From Tamarix chinensis (Eukaryota; Streptophyta; Magnoliopsida; Caryophyllales; Tamaricaceae), in contig CM060172.1 in NCBI GenBank assembly GCA_030549775.1, positions 126,965,122 to 127,029,121 of the forward strand: a DNA stretch of 64,000 bases. Reading direction: 5' to 3'. Below are positions 15,573 to 33,360 of the stretch, one piece after another; within the stretch, counting starts at the first letter, position 1, and every line of letters starts with the position of its first letter. Below the pieces are notes generated by a model. The model ran no database searches and was not told the origin of the DNA. It was given only the letters and a program-made list of their open reading frames with translations. Made by a program: the position numbers and the translations under genes.

Positions 15573-16620
15573 CTGTAAAATAACCATTATTAAAACTGCT
15601 TTTTGGGGTAGTGCAACTTCCCAGAAATTGATATATTCAATTTTGCAGCGCAATCATAAAACAAGATTATCCTATCTTCTAAAGCATCTATATACGTCAT
15701 ATTCTATCTAATTTTGATCACACATCCTTCAATATTTTTCAACCCTTCCCTCACTATCAAATTAAGGATATGAGCTGAACATCTGATGTGGAAGTATTTC
15801 CCATCACATACCAAGTTTTGAAGTAATGTGGGATTCAAGTGACTAATTATGTTACCCATATTAGATGCATTATCTACTATAATAGTGAATACCTTCTTCT
15901 CAATACTCCACTCTTTAAGCAATAATTACAACAATTTATAGATTTTAAGATCGGTGTGTAGAGGAGGGCAAAGGAAAATACCCAACACTTTGCAATTCAA
16001 CTTCCAATCATCGCCAACATAATGAGTTGTTAGAGTGAGATACCCACAAGATGTGCAAGCTGTCCATATACCACAAGTCAAACATACCTTGCTAGAAATT
16101 GCACCAATAGTGTGCTTGAGTTTAATTTTTAAATGAGCATTCTTTTGGAGGCAAACTTTTTTAATAGTGTTTCTAGATACAAGTTTGACTTGGTGATTAA
16201 GATATTGATGAAGTTTCCTAACTACCAAATGTTCAACATATGAGAATGAATACTCATGCCTCAAAATTACCTCAGCCAACATCTCATAATAAAATTTTTG
16301 ATCAAATGGAATCTCACTAGATTTAGATGTCAAGGTATTTGGTGGATTCAATTTTTTGTACTCTTCATAAGCTTGTAGGTTTCTTAAGGCATTAGAAGTA
16401 CCATATCTAGCTTCACTCCGATATTTTACCTTTTTATAGCACTTACATAGAACTTGTTGTCTTCCTTCTTCATCTTTAAATCGATCAAAGTTGTCCCAAA
16501 CCTTAGAGTATCTCTTCCATTTGCCGAGAACTTTTGCAACTAGTAATTTAGCATCATCATGTATGGTGATTGGAGATTCATTTATAACTAGATTTGAAGC
16601 TATAGCTGGAACTTGATTAT

Positions 16621-16979
16621 CTTATTCATATTCTTCATCTTCAAGATAAATGGCTAAAATTTTAAAACATAAAAAGAATTATGTCAATCTACAATTTTTA
16701 CGAATGTGTTAACCAACAAGCAATAACTATAAGAATTCTTATCGTCATTCCACAAGCAATGATAATACTAACATCATATTAAAAAAAAATTAATACTTTG
16801 GTAGCTATGAAATCATACGTATCTACTTCCTATTATTGAGGTGCCCTAATTTGTTCATCCTCCATATCCTTTTAGCCTTTTGTTGTTGTACCTGTATACA
16901 TAAATAAATTATTGTATGGTATTAAAGAATTCTATACAATTTCATTTAGAATAAAAAAAATATCATAGCTCCAACTTTT
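16621..16979. other. 5' flank of the hAT gene, nothing recognisable
   Basis: AT-rich sequence upstream of the BED finger of the - strand hAT gene. It may hold a leader exon or intron of that gene (a possible acidic EYEEDEL-like reading near 16640-16620), but nothing firm can be supported. Confidence 0.3.
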
Positions 16980-18110
16980 GATGCATATTTTTAAAATAAG
17001 AAATATTATATTAATTTACACATAGTACATAGATTATAAGTTTATAACGAATAGAAAATCAAACTTAGACTCTGAAAATGTAATTACAGTGGTTACTGGT
17101 TACCTAATGAAATTTTAATTACAATTGTTACCAACTAAAAATTACTAACTCTTAACACAATCATGCTATAAATCTGATATATTTTATAACATATTGCATA
17201 CTCAATTGATTAAAAACTATTGAGGAATTACCCAATTTAACATAATAACAATTTTTGAGTCCGAATTGCAAATCCGGTCAAATATTATTCAAATATTTAA
17301 ATTAATGGTTCAAAATTAAAATTAGACATATTCTAAAACATATTATATAATCAAGTTAATAAAATAACTTAATTATACAATCCAATTAAAATCTGCAAGA
17401 ATTTTGATCTAACAATCCAATTCCGATATATTACATAAAATTTCCCAAATTAACAATACCATATGAAATTAAGTACAATTCAAAGTATATTGCATAATCA
17501 ATTTATCCAAAACAACTTAATCGGACGAATCTGATAAATCCAAACATAACCAGGTCAAAAATCTAATTTCACAATTCAACTATATATATTACAATTAACC
17601 ACTCTATATCAGTCATACAACATATATATACATAATTTAATAACTAATTTCGATTATCATAAGCTAATTCATAAAAAAATAATCAAAATAAGATTTAGGG
17701 TTTGTGATAATTATACCAAGCGAATTGTTACGAAATTGGAGGGGTTAAGGGTTGTTGGAGCAACACCGGTGGTGAAGGACCACTCGCTGGTGGTCGAATG
17801 CACCATACGTGGTTGGACGGTGGCACCGTTGCTGTGTCCGGTTTCTAGTGGTGGTATTTGCTTTTGTCGACAACGAGCAATGGGAAATGGGTGTAGATTG
17901 TGGTGGCGTGGCGTGGCGGTGTGGTCAACCGACGGTTGTGGTGACGGGCGATGACGGAGAAACGATAATAGTGTAGGTAAGGAGGTCGAGAGACTCGAAA
18001 CAAGGGAGGACATGTTCGGTGCTTGGATGGGGATGACATAACAATAGAACAGAAACAGAGAAGAGAAGAAGAAAGAAAAAGGGTTGTGCGGGGGATGGTT
18101 TCGGTTAGAG
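16980..18110 (+). mobile_element. Long-LTR family member, right part (150-bp repeats plus GC-rich block)
   Basis: Diverged units with phrases such as ACCCAATTTAACATAATAAC, GCAAATCCGGTCAAATATT and AATTTTGATCTAACAATCC match, in order and orientation, the tandem units at 58690-59650 of the 4.4-kb copy. They are followed by TTATACCAAGCGAATTGTTA and a GC-rich block (17730-18060), as at 59775-60160. Open frames in the GC-rich block on both strands are compositional. The limits are approximate. Confidence 0.65.
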
Positions 18111-18119
18111 TAGACCCTT

Positions 18120-19475
18120 TTTTTTAATAATTATAAACAATCTAAAATATAATAGATGATCATTATAATTTATACTTTATATAGTTATATTAAGAATCTA
18201 TGATCACTTTTATTGTGTAAAATTATATTTTTTTAAGTAATAAAATATTTTAAGTAATCAAATAAATATAATAAATAATAAATATCTAATATTTTTACTT
18301 GTAAAATTTTAAAATATTTTAAGTAATCAAATATAATATTGTTAAAATTTTAAAATATTTTTATTATTTACTTGTAAAAATAAAGCACATATAATATTAT
18401 TATTTTATTTATCTGTACTAGTAATCTTATAATTGTCTCTAATATCTACAATGTAATAAATGATAATTATACATTGTATAGTCATGTTTATGATCACCTT
18501 TATTTTATAAAGTTATCTTTTTTTAAGTAATCAAATATTTTAAGTAATCAAATAAACGATAATAAATGATAAATATCTTTATTAGATTTATAGCTTGTTT
18601 GGATTTACTTATCAAAAGTAATTATCTATGATAAGTACTTATTTTAGAAATTTTTTAGCCAATTTTTTTTTAAAAAGTAGTTATCATAAATAAGTAATTT
18701 TGATAAGGAACTCCAAACATGAGCTTAATCACACAATATTTTTATTGTTAAATTTTTTAAATATCTTTATTATTTACTTGTAAAAATAAAGCACATATAA
18801 TATTCTTATTTTTATTTATCCGTACTAATAATCTTATGATTGTCTCTAATATTTACAATATAATAAATGATAATTATACATTGTATAGTCATGTTCATGA
18901 TCGCCTTTATTTTATAAAATTATCTTTTTAAAGTAATCAAATAAATATAATAAAAGATAAATACCTAATATTTGTACTTGTAAAATTTATAAATATTTTA
19001 AGCAATCAAATCTAATATTTTTTTTATTTTTTATTTGTAAAAATAAAGCACATATAATATTCTTAATTGATTTATTTGCACTAGTAATATTATAATTATC
19101 TTTAATATTTACAATATAATAAATGATAATTACCTGGATCCGAATTTGACTCAGCCCATCAAAATGTATAATTGTACGAAATGACCCGACCAATCAAGTT
19201 AACCCGAAATAACTCGGACCCAACGTGACCAACCCGCCAAATTGCACTAAATGACCCGAACGGGCTGAGCCTACTTAGTCATGTGAACCAGAAAATGACC
19301 CGAAGCTAACCCGACCTACCAGTTAAGTTAACCTGAAATGATATGAACCTGAGTTTGCTTAACCCGACCTCGACCCGATCCCACAACTGACCTATAAAAG
19401 TTAAATAACCCAAAATGACCCGACATGCTATGTTTCAACCCGAACTTGACCCACCCGAATCGATTGTCACTTCTA
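18120..19475 (-). mobile_element. hAT-like non-autonomous element, second copy
   Basis: Internal sequence is an inverted relative of 45967-49165: repeated phrases ACAATGTAATAAATGATAAT and ATCACCTTTATTTTATAAAG. One end (19140-19475) is an array of GACCCGAAC/ACCCGACC words finishing GATTGTCACTTCTA, which is the inverted form of the TAGAGGTGGCAATTG terminus of the other copy. The left end could not be fixed and no 8-bp duplication was found, so this copy may be truncated. No coding sequence. Confidence 0.6.
18592..18726. mobile_element. MITE, about 135 bp
   Basis: A short element with imperfect terminal inverted repeats: AGCTTGTTTGGATTTACTTA at the left, and the inverse of AGCTCATGTTTGGAGTTCCT at the right. 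The arms continue pairing for about 40 bases (ATCAAAAGTAATTATC). It is nested inside the hAT-like copy. A diverged relative starts near 30053. Confidence 0.65.
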
Positions 19476-22337
19476 ATTAGGAGTGTAAGAGAAATGTTAT
19501 GTTATGGTTAAGTATATAAGATAAATGTCATAAAGTCATAATTATGGTATTTTGTGCACTTATTGGTTGAGAAAAAGGCAACCAAGTTACAAATCTAATT
19601 TGGTTTGGTTTGGAGAGTAGTTAAGATTGAAAGATTAGTTACAATTTATTTTGATTAATTAATTTGTAAGAAAGTCCAATAATGAACACTTATTAGAAAA
19701 AAAAATATCAATTGTTCTAAAAATTATAAAAAATTTATGAAAAGGTTCGGAATAATCTTAGAAACTCAAATATATAAAAATATTAGATATCAAAGTTGTT
19801 TTGAATATCGATGAATGGGGCAAAAGCAAAAATGACAAAAACGAATAAGTCGTAGAAATACATTTTTCTACAAATGTATAAAATAAATATTTGGAGATTT
19901 AAATTGTCACGGATCAATGCAAAATATTTTAAAAAAATAAAATTAATAAAAATATTTGGTTTTGAAACTCATTTGAAGACTAATAGATTAAATATATATA
20001 AAACAACTAAAATCATCTAATCGTGTAAATAGATTTTTTTATAATTTAATGATTCAGAAGAAATAGTAAAACATAAATAAATATAATAGATGAATGAACT
20101 TAATAATATTTTTTAAATCAATTCATAAATTTTAAACGGATTAAAAAGAGTGAAAATACAGGGATCAGAAGAATTATACTAAATATATATTTCACAAATA
20201 AAAGAAATAATGACGAAATATTTAAAAATTAATATGAATAAAATAAAATTTGATAATATATTATATATGATTTTTTTAAAAACATGTATTATTAAATTAA
20301 TAATATATGATAATTAAGATTTTAGATAATATAGAATTATACGGTCCCGATGTATATTTGGGTAGCAGGCAGATGGGTCATGAATGAACGTAATAAATGG
20401 CGATCGGCGTTCGTGGTCCTTTTAGCCCATTCCCCCTTCGTTTTTTAAGATTTATTTCTCTTCAACATTAATTGTTTTGGAAAAGCTAGTATGAAAAATT
20501 GATTGCCTAGATCGATGATTGACCCTTTTCCACGATGATATATGATTAAAGAAGGAACGGGGATGAGTGTCGAACAGAAACGAGGCCGGAGATGGGAACC
20601 AGACGGAAAAATAGAATAAAAAAAATATTATTTTTAAAAAATTTTAAAAAATGGAGACGGTGTGAAATGTTATATATATATATATTATATTTTAAAAAAA
20701 ATAATTAAATATACTAAAATTAAAAAATTTCTAAAATTATTACTTATAGTAGTTAAATTTAATTATTAATAATTTTTTAATAAAAAATTAATTAAGTAAT
20801 TTTAATATAAATTTTGATACGAAAAATGTTTAAAAAAGGAAATGTTTTGGGGACGTTTTCGGGTGTGTATCAAATAATAATAATAAATATGGTGGTTGGT
20901 TGTTATTTTAATAACTAAATTTATTAAAAATAATATAAATTTATATAAAAAATTATAGTTAAAAAATAATATTAGACAAAAACTAACTTAATCAAACACT
21001 CATGGCAAGTCCGGTAGAAGTAAAGCCCCTGTTTTTTTTTTTTTTTAAATGCAGCCCCATTTTTTCCCCTATCAAATAATTAATAAAAATAATAGTTAAT
21101 AATTAATGTCATTAGTATATTCTACAATACATAAAGAGAGCCGCATAACAAATGAAACAAAGTCAGTCATTTATACAAAATCTATTCGGGCTGATATGTA
21201 GCTATGGATTTTCACTTCAAATTAAACTTCCTACGTAGAGATGAGTGACAGAATATGAAAAGTGAAGGAGAAAGATACAGATGTATTATGTTAATAGTAT
21301 GTTCTAGTTAAGAAAAATTACTCATTTGTAGCTAAGCTAAACCACACCAGCAGTAATCGAGCTGAATCTAGTTACTAATTTGCCTACAAAAAAGTAGTAT
21401 CTTATTATCATTATGATTATTTTAATGAAATATGACAAAATTTAAGCCAACTAAGAATTATAAAAAGTATAAATTTTGTAATTACAGTAAATATTAAATC
21501 AAATATACTGGTTAAAATGGACCAAAATTCAGTTATGTCCGTGTTATCCTAATAATCATCCCAATAATATATACAAAATTTAAGCTTATTATATAATAAT
21601 AATAATAATAAGTAAAGCTTATAGTATTCCAATGAAATCTATATATCAAATACATAATTGACATGCACCTCCATCGGCCGTGAAGGTTCATATTATTCGA
21701 TATTTAATTATACGATATAAAAAATCGAATAATTTATTTATTTTTTATAAGTTAAATAACTAATCCGATAAATAAAAATAATATCCGATCTAATAAATTA
21801 TATACACACATTCTAAATACTTTCTATTTTTTATAACATTACATTGTATATAATTGTATGTGGTTGTATAATTTAAAATGAGTGTGCTTATTATAAGTAA
21901 ATTATATATTTTTTTAATAATTATTTTGATTAAATATTATCCAAAAATTAAATTAATAATAAAATATAATATAGTTAAAGACTCAAATCAAATTATTAGA
22001 TTATATTAATTTCAATTAAATTAATTTATTATTTTTTGTTTGAATAAATTTTAATACAATATTTTTTATTTATAACTTCATCGAAATTTTTTATATATCT
22101 AATTTATTATTTATTAATTGATCTGATTTATTTATGGGATCTCAGATTTATAAAGACTCCTACTACCTACCTACCCTCCCTAAAGTTGCAGCAAGACCGA
22201 CGAGAAAGAAGGCAAAAACGATAATCGTATGTACCCTGCGTCCCTGTCCGTGAGAAGGATTTGACATTATTGGAAAACTGAAAAAAGTTCGTTTCCGATT
22301 TGGTTTGAATTATCCGGCGTTACTCTAGCAGAGGAAA
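19476..22337. other. AT-rich intergenic region
   Basis: No gene or element with recognisable ends. The sequence is very AT-rich with short homopolymer runs and scattered AT tracts. A moderately GC-richer patch at 20340-20620 has no coding pattern that could be supported. Confidence 0.5.
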
Positions 22338-22740
22338 ATGTTCCATGCAAAGAGGATGGCAAAATACACGACAGACAGTCAAAATGCGTGTCCAGATAGA
22401 TCCTCGTGGAGAAAGTATAGAGCGGAGATTTGGCAAAATACACGACAGACAGTCAAAATGTGGCACGCCGACGACCGGCGATGGTGGAAGAACAACGACG
22501 GAGGCTGGAGGATGACAGAGCAAGAAAGTTACTTTTTTTTTTTTTTTCTCTTTTCTCTCCTCTCTTTTCTTCTCAGCATTGTTTTTTCCACGTGATTCTA
22601 GCGTCTTCGGGCTCGTTGCCATTCCCGGACTGTTTCCCGGATGCGAAACGGCCGGATTCCTGCCATCCCCGTGCACCTGTGGTCTCAAGTCATTTTCCGA
22701 CATTAATTACGATATGTGGTGATAAAATTTAGCATTATCA
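22338..22740. other. GC-richer block with a 30-bp direct duplication
   Basis: A 30-bp sequence beginning TGGCAAAATACACGACAGAC occurs at 22357-22386 and again, identical, at 22431-22460, 74 bases apart. A poly-T tract and GC-rich stretch follow. Frames of about 100 codons exist on both strands but show no recognisable domain. It is probably a transposon or duplicated intergenic piece. Confidence 0.55.
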
Positions 22741-23059
22741 CATATAAATATTTAGTAATAATATTATACAAGGACTGAGAAAGAAACGACGGTCAAAAGG
22801 GCCGGGTCCGCGCGAGTATCGTTTTCGGCTGAAAATAATAGCACTTAAGCTAAGAAAATAATAGATGTAAAAAAAATTACCACTATAATTTATATATTTT
22901 ATAAAATTTATTTAAAATTAAATATATTTATTTTCATAAAATATATTTATTATTATTAAATACTTGATATAAAAAATATAATTTTTTTTATTTTCCTTAT
23001 TTTGGTACTAAACAAGTCCTAATGTTACGGGGCAAAAATATGGGCAGGGGCCCAGGTCA

Positions 23060-23089
23060 GCCGACCCGAACAAGCTGACATTACACGTG
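23060..23089 (+). promoter_or_regulatory. DRE/CRT core and G-box/ABRE upstream of ALDH3F1
   Basis: GCCGAC (23060-23065) is the DRE/CRT core bound by DREB/CBF factors. ACACGTGC, with CACGTG at 23084-23089, is a G-box/ABRE bound by bZIP factors. They lie about 0.7 kb upstream of the start codon. The pairing suits a stress- and ABA-responsive aldehyde dehydrogenase, but function is inferred from motif alone. Confidence 0.4.
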
Positions 23090-23636
23090 CACAGATAGTA
23101 CTTATTTTTACTGTTAAACAATGAAATGAAATGATCTGAAACAAAAGGGTCAGCTATGAGCTGGCTAACCACCGCTGACATAAATAGTGCAGTAAATAAG
23201 GTTAGTAGGGCGGGCGTTTGAGACGGCTCGTTTTAAGTAATAAATGAATATAAATATGTTTTTTAGTTCGGACTCAGACTCTTCAAAATTTACAATTTGG
23301 GGTCGAATAAAATAACTAGGTTGACCGGAGTCGGTTATATATATATATTTTTAAAGATTTATAGGAATATATAAAGGGAAGTAAAATTTATAAAATAAAT
23401 GTCGGTATTATAAAATTATTATAATACTTAAAAAGAAAAAGGAAGACTTAAATATAAAACATTAAATAAATGTCAGTACTATAAAATTAATATAATGCTA
23501 AAAGAAAAAAGAAAGAAAGAAAGAAAGATAGATTTGAGTATAAAACTTTTTATACCTATTTTTTTTTACTAGACCAAGCCGGTAGAACGGGAACTGTTTC
23601 GTAAGCAAATTAAGTGTTTCACAGCCGTGTATAAAT

Positions 23637-23644
23637 TATAAATA
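23637..23644 (+). promoter_or_regulatory. TATA box of ALDH3F1
   Basis: TATAAATA followed by GG, 138 bases upstream of the first base of the ATG. This would put transcription start near 23670 and give a 5' UTR of roughly 110 bases. It is the best TATA match in the proximal upstream region. Confidence 0.6.
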
Positions 23645-23781
23645 GGCGGATATTATGATCTGTAACTAGCGACGCAGGTATCCGTAGCGGGAAGGAAGCA
23701 AGCGAAGCGCGAGTGCGGGGCGGGGCGGGAAGGAAGTACTTACGTTACGTAGTAATTAGAAGCTTAAGGCGCCGGTCGAAG

Positions 23782-29719
<5,938 letters not shown>

Positions 29720-31434
29720 ATTAATATTTCCTCACAAGTACCGGTAGTTATATATAGTTAATAACGTTGCATGCATAGATATATGTACGCATGTATGTAT
29801 GAATATGGTATAGTGTGATTTCTACGAACGGAATCGATCGTATGAACTTACATGCATTCCATATGTCTCGGAATTGAGTTACTAATGGCTCGAATTAAAA
29901 TCATGTAATATTTATTGAGATACTGTATCGATCGAATCTAAACTTCGATTATTTTTAATTACTGTATTATTATAATATGTATCCTTATTTTCAAAGAGTA
30001 ATATTACAACAGTACTGATCGTATTCTCTCGTTCGCCAGTTGTTAAGATACGGGTTGTTTGGAGTTACTTATCAAAAGCAGTTATCTATAATAACTATTT
30101 ATTTTATAAAGTTTTTTAGATTAAAAAGTCTCTACAATAAATAATTATTATGGATAATTAATTTTAATACGTATTTTCAAATATGTATTGAATTTTCAAA
30201 ACGTATAATCTATTTTGATTTGACACTCTTCGCAAAACGTGGCTAAGCTCATATCCATATACTCAAAGATGTACCCACCGATTAGCTAATAGTAAAATAA
30301 ATTCTCTTCGACTTCTTTATATTAAAAAGAAAGTTATTCTGTTATTTTATATATTTTTTAATAAAATAATAAAAGTAATATTAAAATTATAATAACACTA
30401 TTTATTGAAAGCTAATAAAGTATTTAATGCATATATAATTAAAAAAAAGTAAGTATAAAAATAAAAAATAGACTTTTATTTTTCTAAAATGACTTTCCTT
30501 TTTATATAAAAAATTGATGACAGAATGATTTCTTTTTCAACACAGAGGAAGTATTAATTTATATCTTGGTTTAGTAGAAATGGTTTCGCCTTTTCTACGA
30601 GAGGATCTTTATTCAAATCACATTGCCCCTGACGTATATTACTAGTGTGAAAGAATAATACCTGGATCTCTTGAGATGAAATAACTATAGTAATTCAGAT
30701 AGTCACGGTATGAGAGTTTGATTTCTATTAGTGACTAAAGTCACTTGTTTAGATATCAACTCCTTGTTGGTACCCACAGTCGCAAACACATCGATAAATA
30801 CAATAAAAAATAGTGCAATTAAAATATTTGGTCCCGAAGAAGTATGCATCGTTTTATTGTCCATGGATGTGATTGGCTTGTTAATGTGGCAAAAGTAGAT
30901 CCCAACCAAAGGAATTCAATTGAATCATTCATGAACTGACCAGATGAAATCTAAAAGTTCATCGATCTAATTAGACTTGAACTCGTTCAGTTACTACCTC
31001 GACTCAATACCAACTTGACAATAATTGATCTACCATACCTCTGAATTAACTCAAATTTAATTTGTGACCCGAGTCAACTAGAAACCTAAATAGACTCATT
31101 CACCAACTATATTCTAAGTCTACTAATTATGTTTTATCACAAAAACATTGATGCAACATCAAAAGGTTTTAGTAACAATTCATTATTGAAGAATTGATAA
31201 CTTGACTCGATATAAAATAAATAAAAAAATGACTTAATAAGACCTAGGACATCCCAAAATCTAATCAAACTCAAACCCAAAGTAATCACACTTGAGTTGA
31301 TTGTATTCCTTAATAAACTATTTTATAAATAATAATACATTTAAATATTATACACCTTAGTGTGTGTGTCTATATATATATCGTAAAAAAAAAATTACAT
31401 AATTGATTGCCTTACGCCTCCTATGTTATTTCAA
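29720..31434. other. ALDH3F1 3' region and AT-rich intergenic DNA
   Basis: Starts with the 3' UTR of ALDH3F1; no perfect AATAAA stands out close to the stop. Near 30053-30190 there is a diverged relative of the 18592 MITE (GTTGTTTGGAGTTACTTATC). No gene is recognisable. Confidence 0.5.
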
Positions 31435-31883
31435 GAGTATGTTTGACAAAACTAGTTCAAAAGCTAGGTGAAAGTTTAAAAGTTATCAACTACTTTTCAA
31501 TAAGCTTTTTAAAAATTTATCTTACACGCTAGCAATAACATATATAATTGTTTTAAGGAAAAAAAAAAGTTTCAATAAGTTTTAAACTACTTTCAAAGTT
31601 TTATAATAGATGACTTATAATTTTTTTATAATATAAGTTATATTTCAAGTTCCAATAAAAAAAATCTTATTATATTTACTAATTTACTCCCTTACCTCAT
31701 TAATATATCTTATAATAATAACATTACTCAAGTTCTAATGTGAATATTTTAGTCAATTTAAATGTCATTTATTATAAATTTTAATATTTTTTAATATGTA
31801 TATTAAAAGACTATTGCTCCTTTAATATAAAATTGAAAGAATATCTCATAAGTTAATATTTTAAATCTGGTCAAACACACACC
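31435..31883. mobile_element. MITE, about 450 bp, hAT-like termini
   Basis: The left end GAGTATGTTTGACAAAACTA pairs with the inverse of the right end TCTGGTCAAACACACAC. A second member in inverse orientation ends at 45580 with the related words AGTTTTGACAAACATGCTC. The interior is AT-rich and non-coding. The exact ends and target duplication are not settled. Confidence 0.55.
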
Positions 31884-31899
31884 AAGTAGCATGCGTTGG

Positions 31900-33360
31900 A
31901 TATATGTAAATCTGATAAAAGTTGACCTGACCTGATCCGACCAGCATAAAATCCAACCCGAATTAATCTAATAAATTCATCAACCCGACCTGGCTAGAAA
32001 CAAACCTAAACCGACGTTAACCTAAATATAAGTGACTCAGCCTAACCCCAATCCATAACCCGCCATCAACCTGACCTATTATGAGTCTGATCATCCATCC
32101 CCAAACTATTATCAACCCGACTCGTTATCAATTAGATCTGACTCAACAAACCTAAATTTAATATTAATTAGTTATGATCATAAAAAAAATACATGTCTTA
32201 TTACTTATTTAAAGCTTTTAAAAAATACTATTATTTAAATTATACTTATTTTTCTTACTTTTATTGTGAATTTACTTATTCACCAACAATATTGTGATTT
32301 TACCTTTTTTCACTTAAAAAACATTAAGAAATCATAATAATAAACAAATAATAATTATTAAACATTATTAATTACATGCTTACATGAAATTAATCTTAAT
32401 GCTTGTCTATGAGGTTAATGGGTTGGCTTAATTTTGGTGGTCAATGTCCAATTTGATCCAAATCCAAAGTGATTTGATCTAAGATTAACTCGACTCAAAT
32501 TCGACCCTAACCCATCAAAACCGTAAATGACCAAATTCGTCAAGTTAATCCAAACCTAATTCGTCAAATTAGCCCGAACATGAAATTATCTGAATATGAG
32601 CTTCCTCGGCCCAAACTTAACCCAATAGGGATGTAAATGGGATAGATTTTGGATGGATACACACCATACCCATACCCATACCCGCACACGTACTCGTACC
32701 CAATAAGAAAATTTGCATCCGAATTCATACATGTGCCCTGAATGGGTATCCACTAACATATCTATATTTGTATTCGTTAAATATCCGTTACCTGATAAAT
32801 AATCCATTTACTCGTTAACGGATATTATCCAACTGATAAATCTATTATCCGACAGATACACCCATTTAGAATTAAGTCAAATGACAATTTTAACCTTAAT
32901 TCATACTATATTTATTTTAAAATTAAGGGTAAAAAGGTAATTATATATCTGATAAACGTATACGAATATGGATATCTCATACCCGTATCCGTACTCGAAT
33001 GTGACAGGTATTTTTTTTTACCTTCCATATCCATTTATATATTCAATGGACAAAATCCATTGAATTTTGAGTAAAAACTATTCTGTTTACATCCCTAAAT
33101 CCGACCCGACCTGATATGATAAGTTCACCTGAAATAATCCGAACCCAATTTGATATGATAAGTTAATCCGAAATAATTCAAACTCGACCCGATTCTAACT
33201 CAAACTATTTCAACTCAAACCCGACCTCACCCGATAAATTAACTTGATACAACCTAGATCTACAATGGTCCGAACTTATGCACAAATAATCCAATCTGAA
33301 ATCGATCCAACCTGCTATGACACGACTTGAATACGACACACCTGACCTGATTGCTACCTA
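31900..33360. mobile_element. Degenerate hAT-like element with ACCCGACC-rich sequence
   Basis: Long arrays of words like ACCCGACC, CTGACC and AACCCGAA, ending GATTGCTACCTA at 33360. This resembles the inverted terminus of the 45967 element (TAGAGGTGGCAATTG). It is interrupted by a nested small element at 32626-33097. The left end is unclear and there is no coding capacity. Confidence 0.45.
32626..33097. mobile_element. Nested small element with TAGGGATGTAAA termini, 472 bp
   Basis: The left end TAGGGATGTAAATGGGATAG and the right end CTGTTTACATCCCTA are inverted repeats (TAGGGATGTAAA perfect over 12 bases), typical of hAT-like non-autonomous elements. CCATACCCATACCCATAC and similar short repeats lie just inside. 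The flanking 8-mers do not match well, so the target duplication is unproven. Confidence 0.6.

Larger units (their letters stand above)
10369..15613 (+). mobile_element. CACTA transposon 1, 5245 bp, CAA target duplication
   Basis: Starts CACTACTACAAAAACGGG and ends GCTTTTTGGGGTAGTG, the En/Spm-type terminal inverted repeats. It is flanked by the 3-bp direct duplication CAA (10366-10368 and 15614-15616), as CACTA transposition makes. Both ends carry subterminal repeats built on AATAACGGTT and its complement. It sits inside the hAT transposase gene. It encodes a broken Transposase_24/Ulp1 gene on the + strand, but no TNP2-type DDE transposase could be found in about 1.4 kb of leader or elsewhere. 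It would therefore need transposase from another copy. A short derivative of the same family, in opposite orientation, is at 34566-36401. Confidence 0.93.
9440..16620 (-). pseudogene. hAT-family transposase, interrupted by a CACTA element
   Basis: Ac/Tam3-type DNA transposase read on the - strand. In order: a BED-type zinc finger (about 16520-16380, SKVWDNFDRFKDEEG), the N-terminal catalytic part (16351-15926, with WTACTSCGYLTLTTHYV), a segment ending KYFHIRCSAHILNLIVREGL (15922-15704), then the CACTA insertion. After it comes LDVSTRWNYTYLML (about 10360-10310), the middle of the protein to about 9780, and the C-terminal hATC dimerisation region (about 9545-9440, IPITTVASESTFS). Removing 10369-15613 plus one CAA copy restores reading across the junction, so the gene was coding-like when CACTA inserted. 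Several stops and a frame break near 15925 show later decay. Plant proteins of this class are the RICESLEEPER-like hAT group. The element's terminal repeats were not located. Confidence 0.88.

Noticed and set aside
23713..23781. 23-codon in-frame extension upstream of the ALDH3F1 ATG
   Set aside because: It has no ATG (begins with GTG), lies in the expected 5' UTR, and the family N-terminus starts at 23782.
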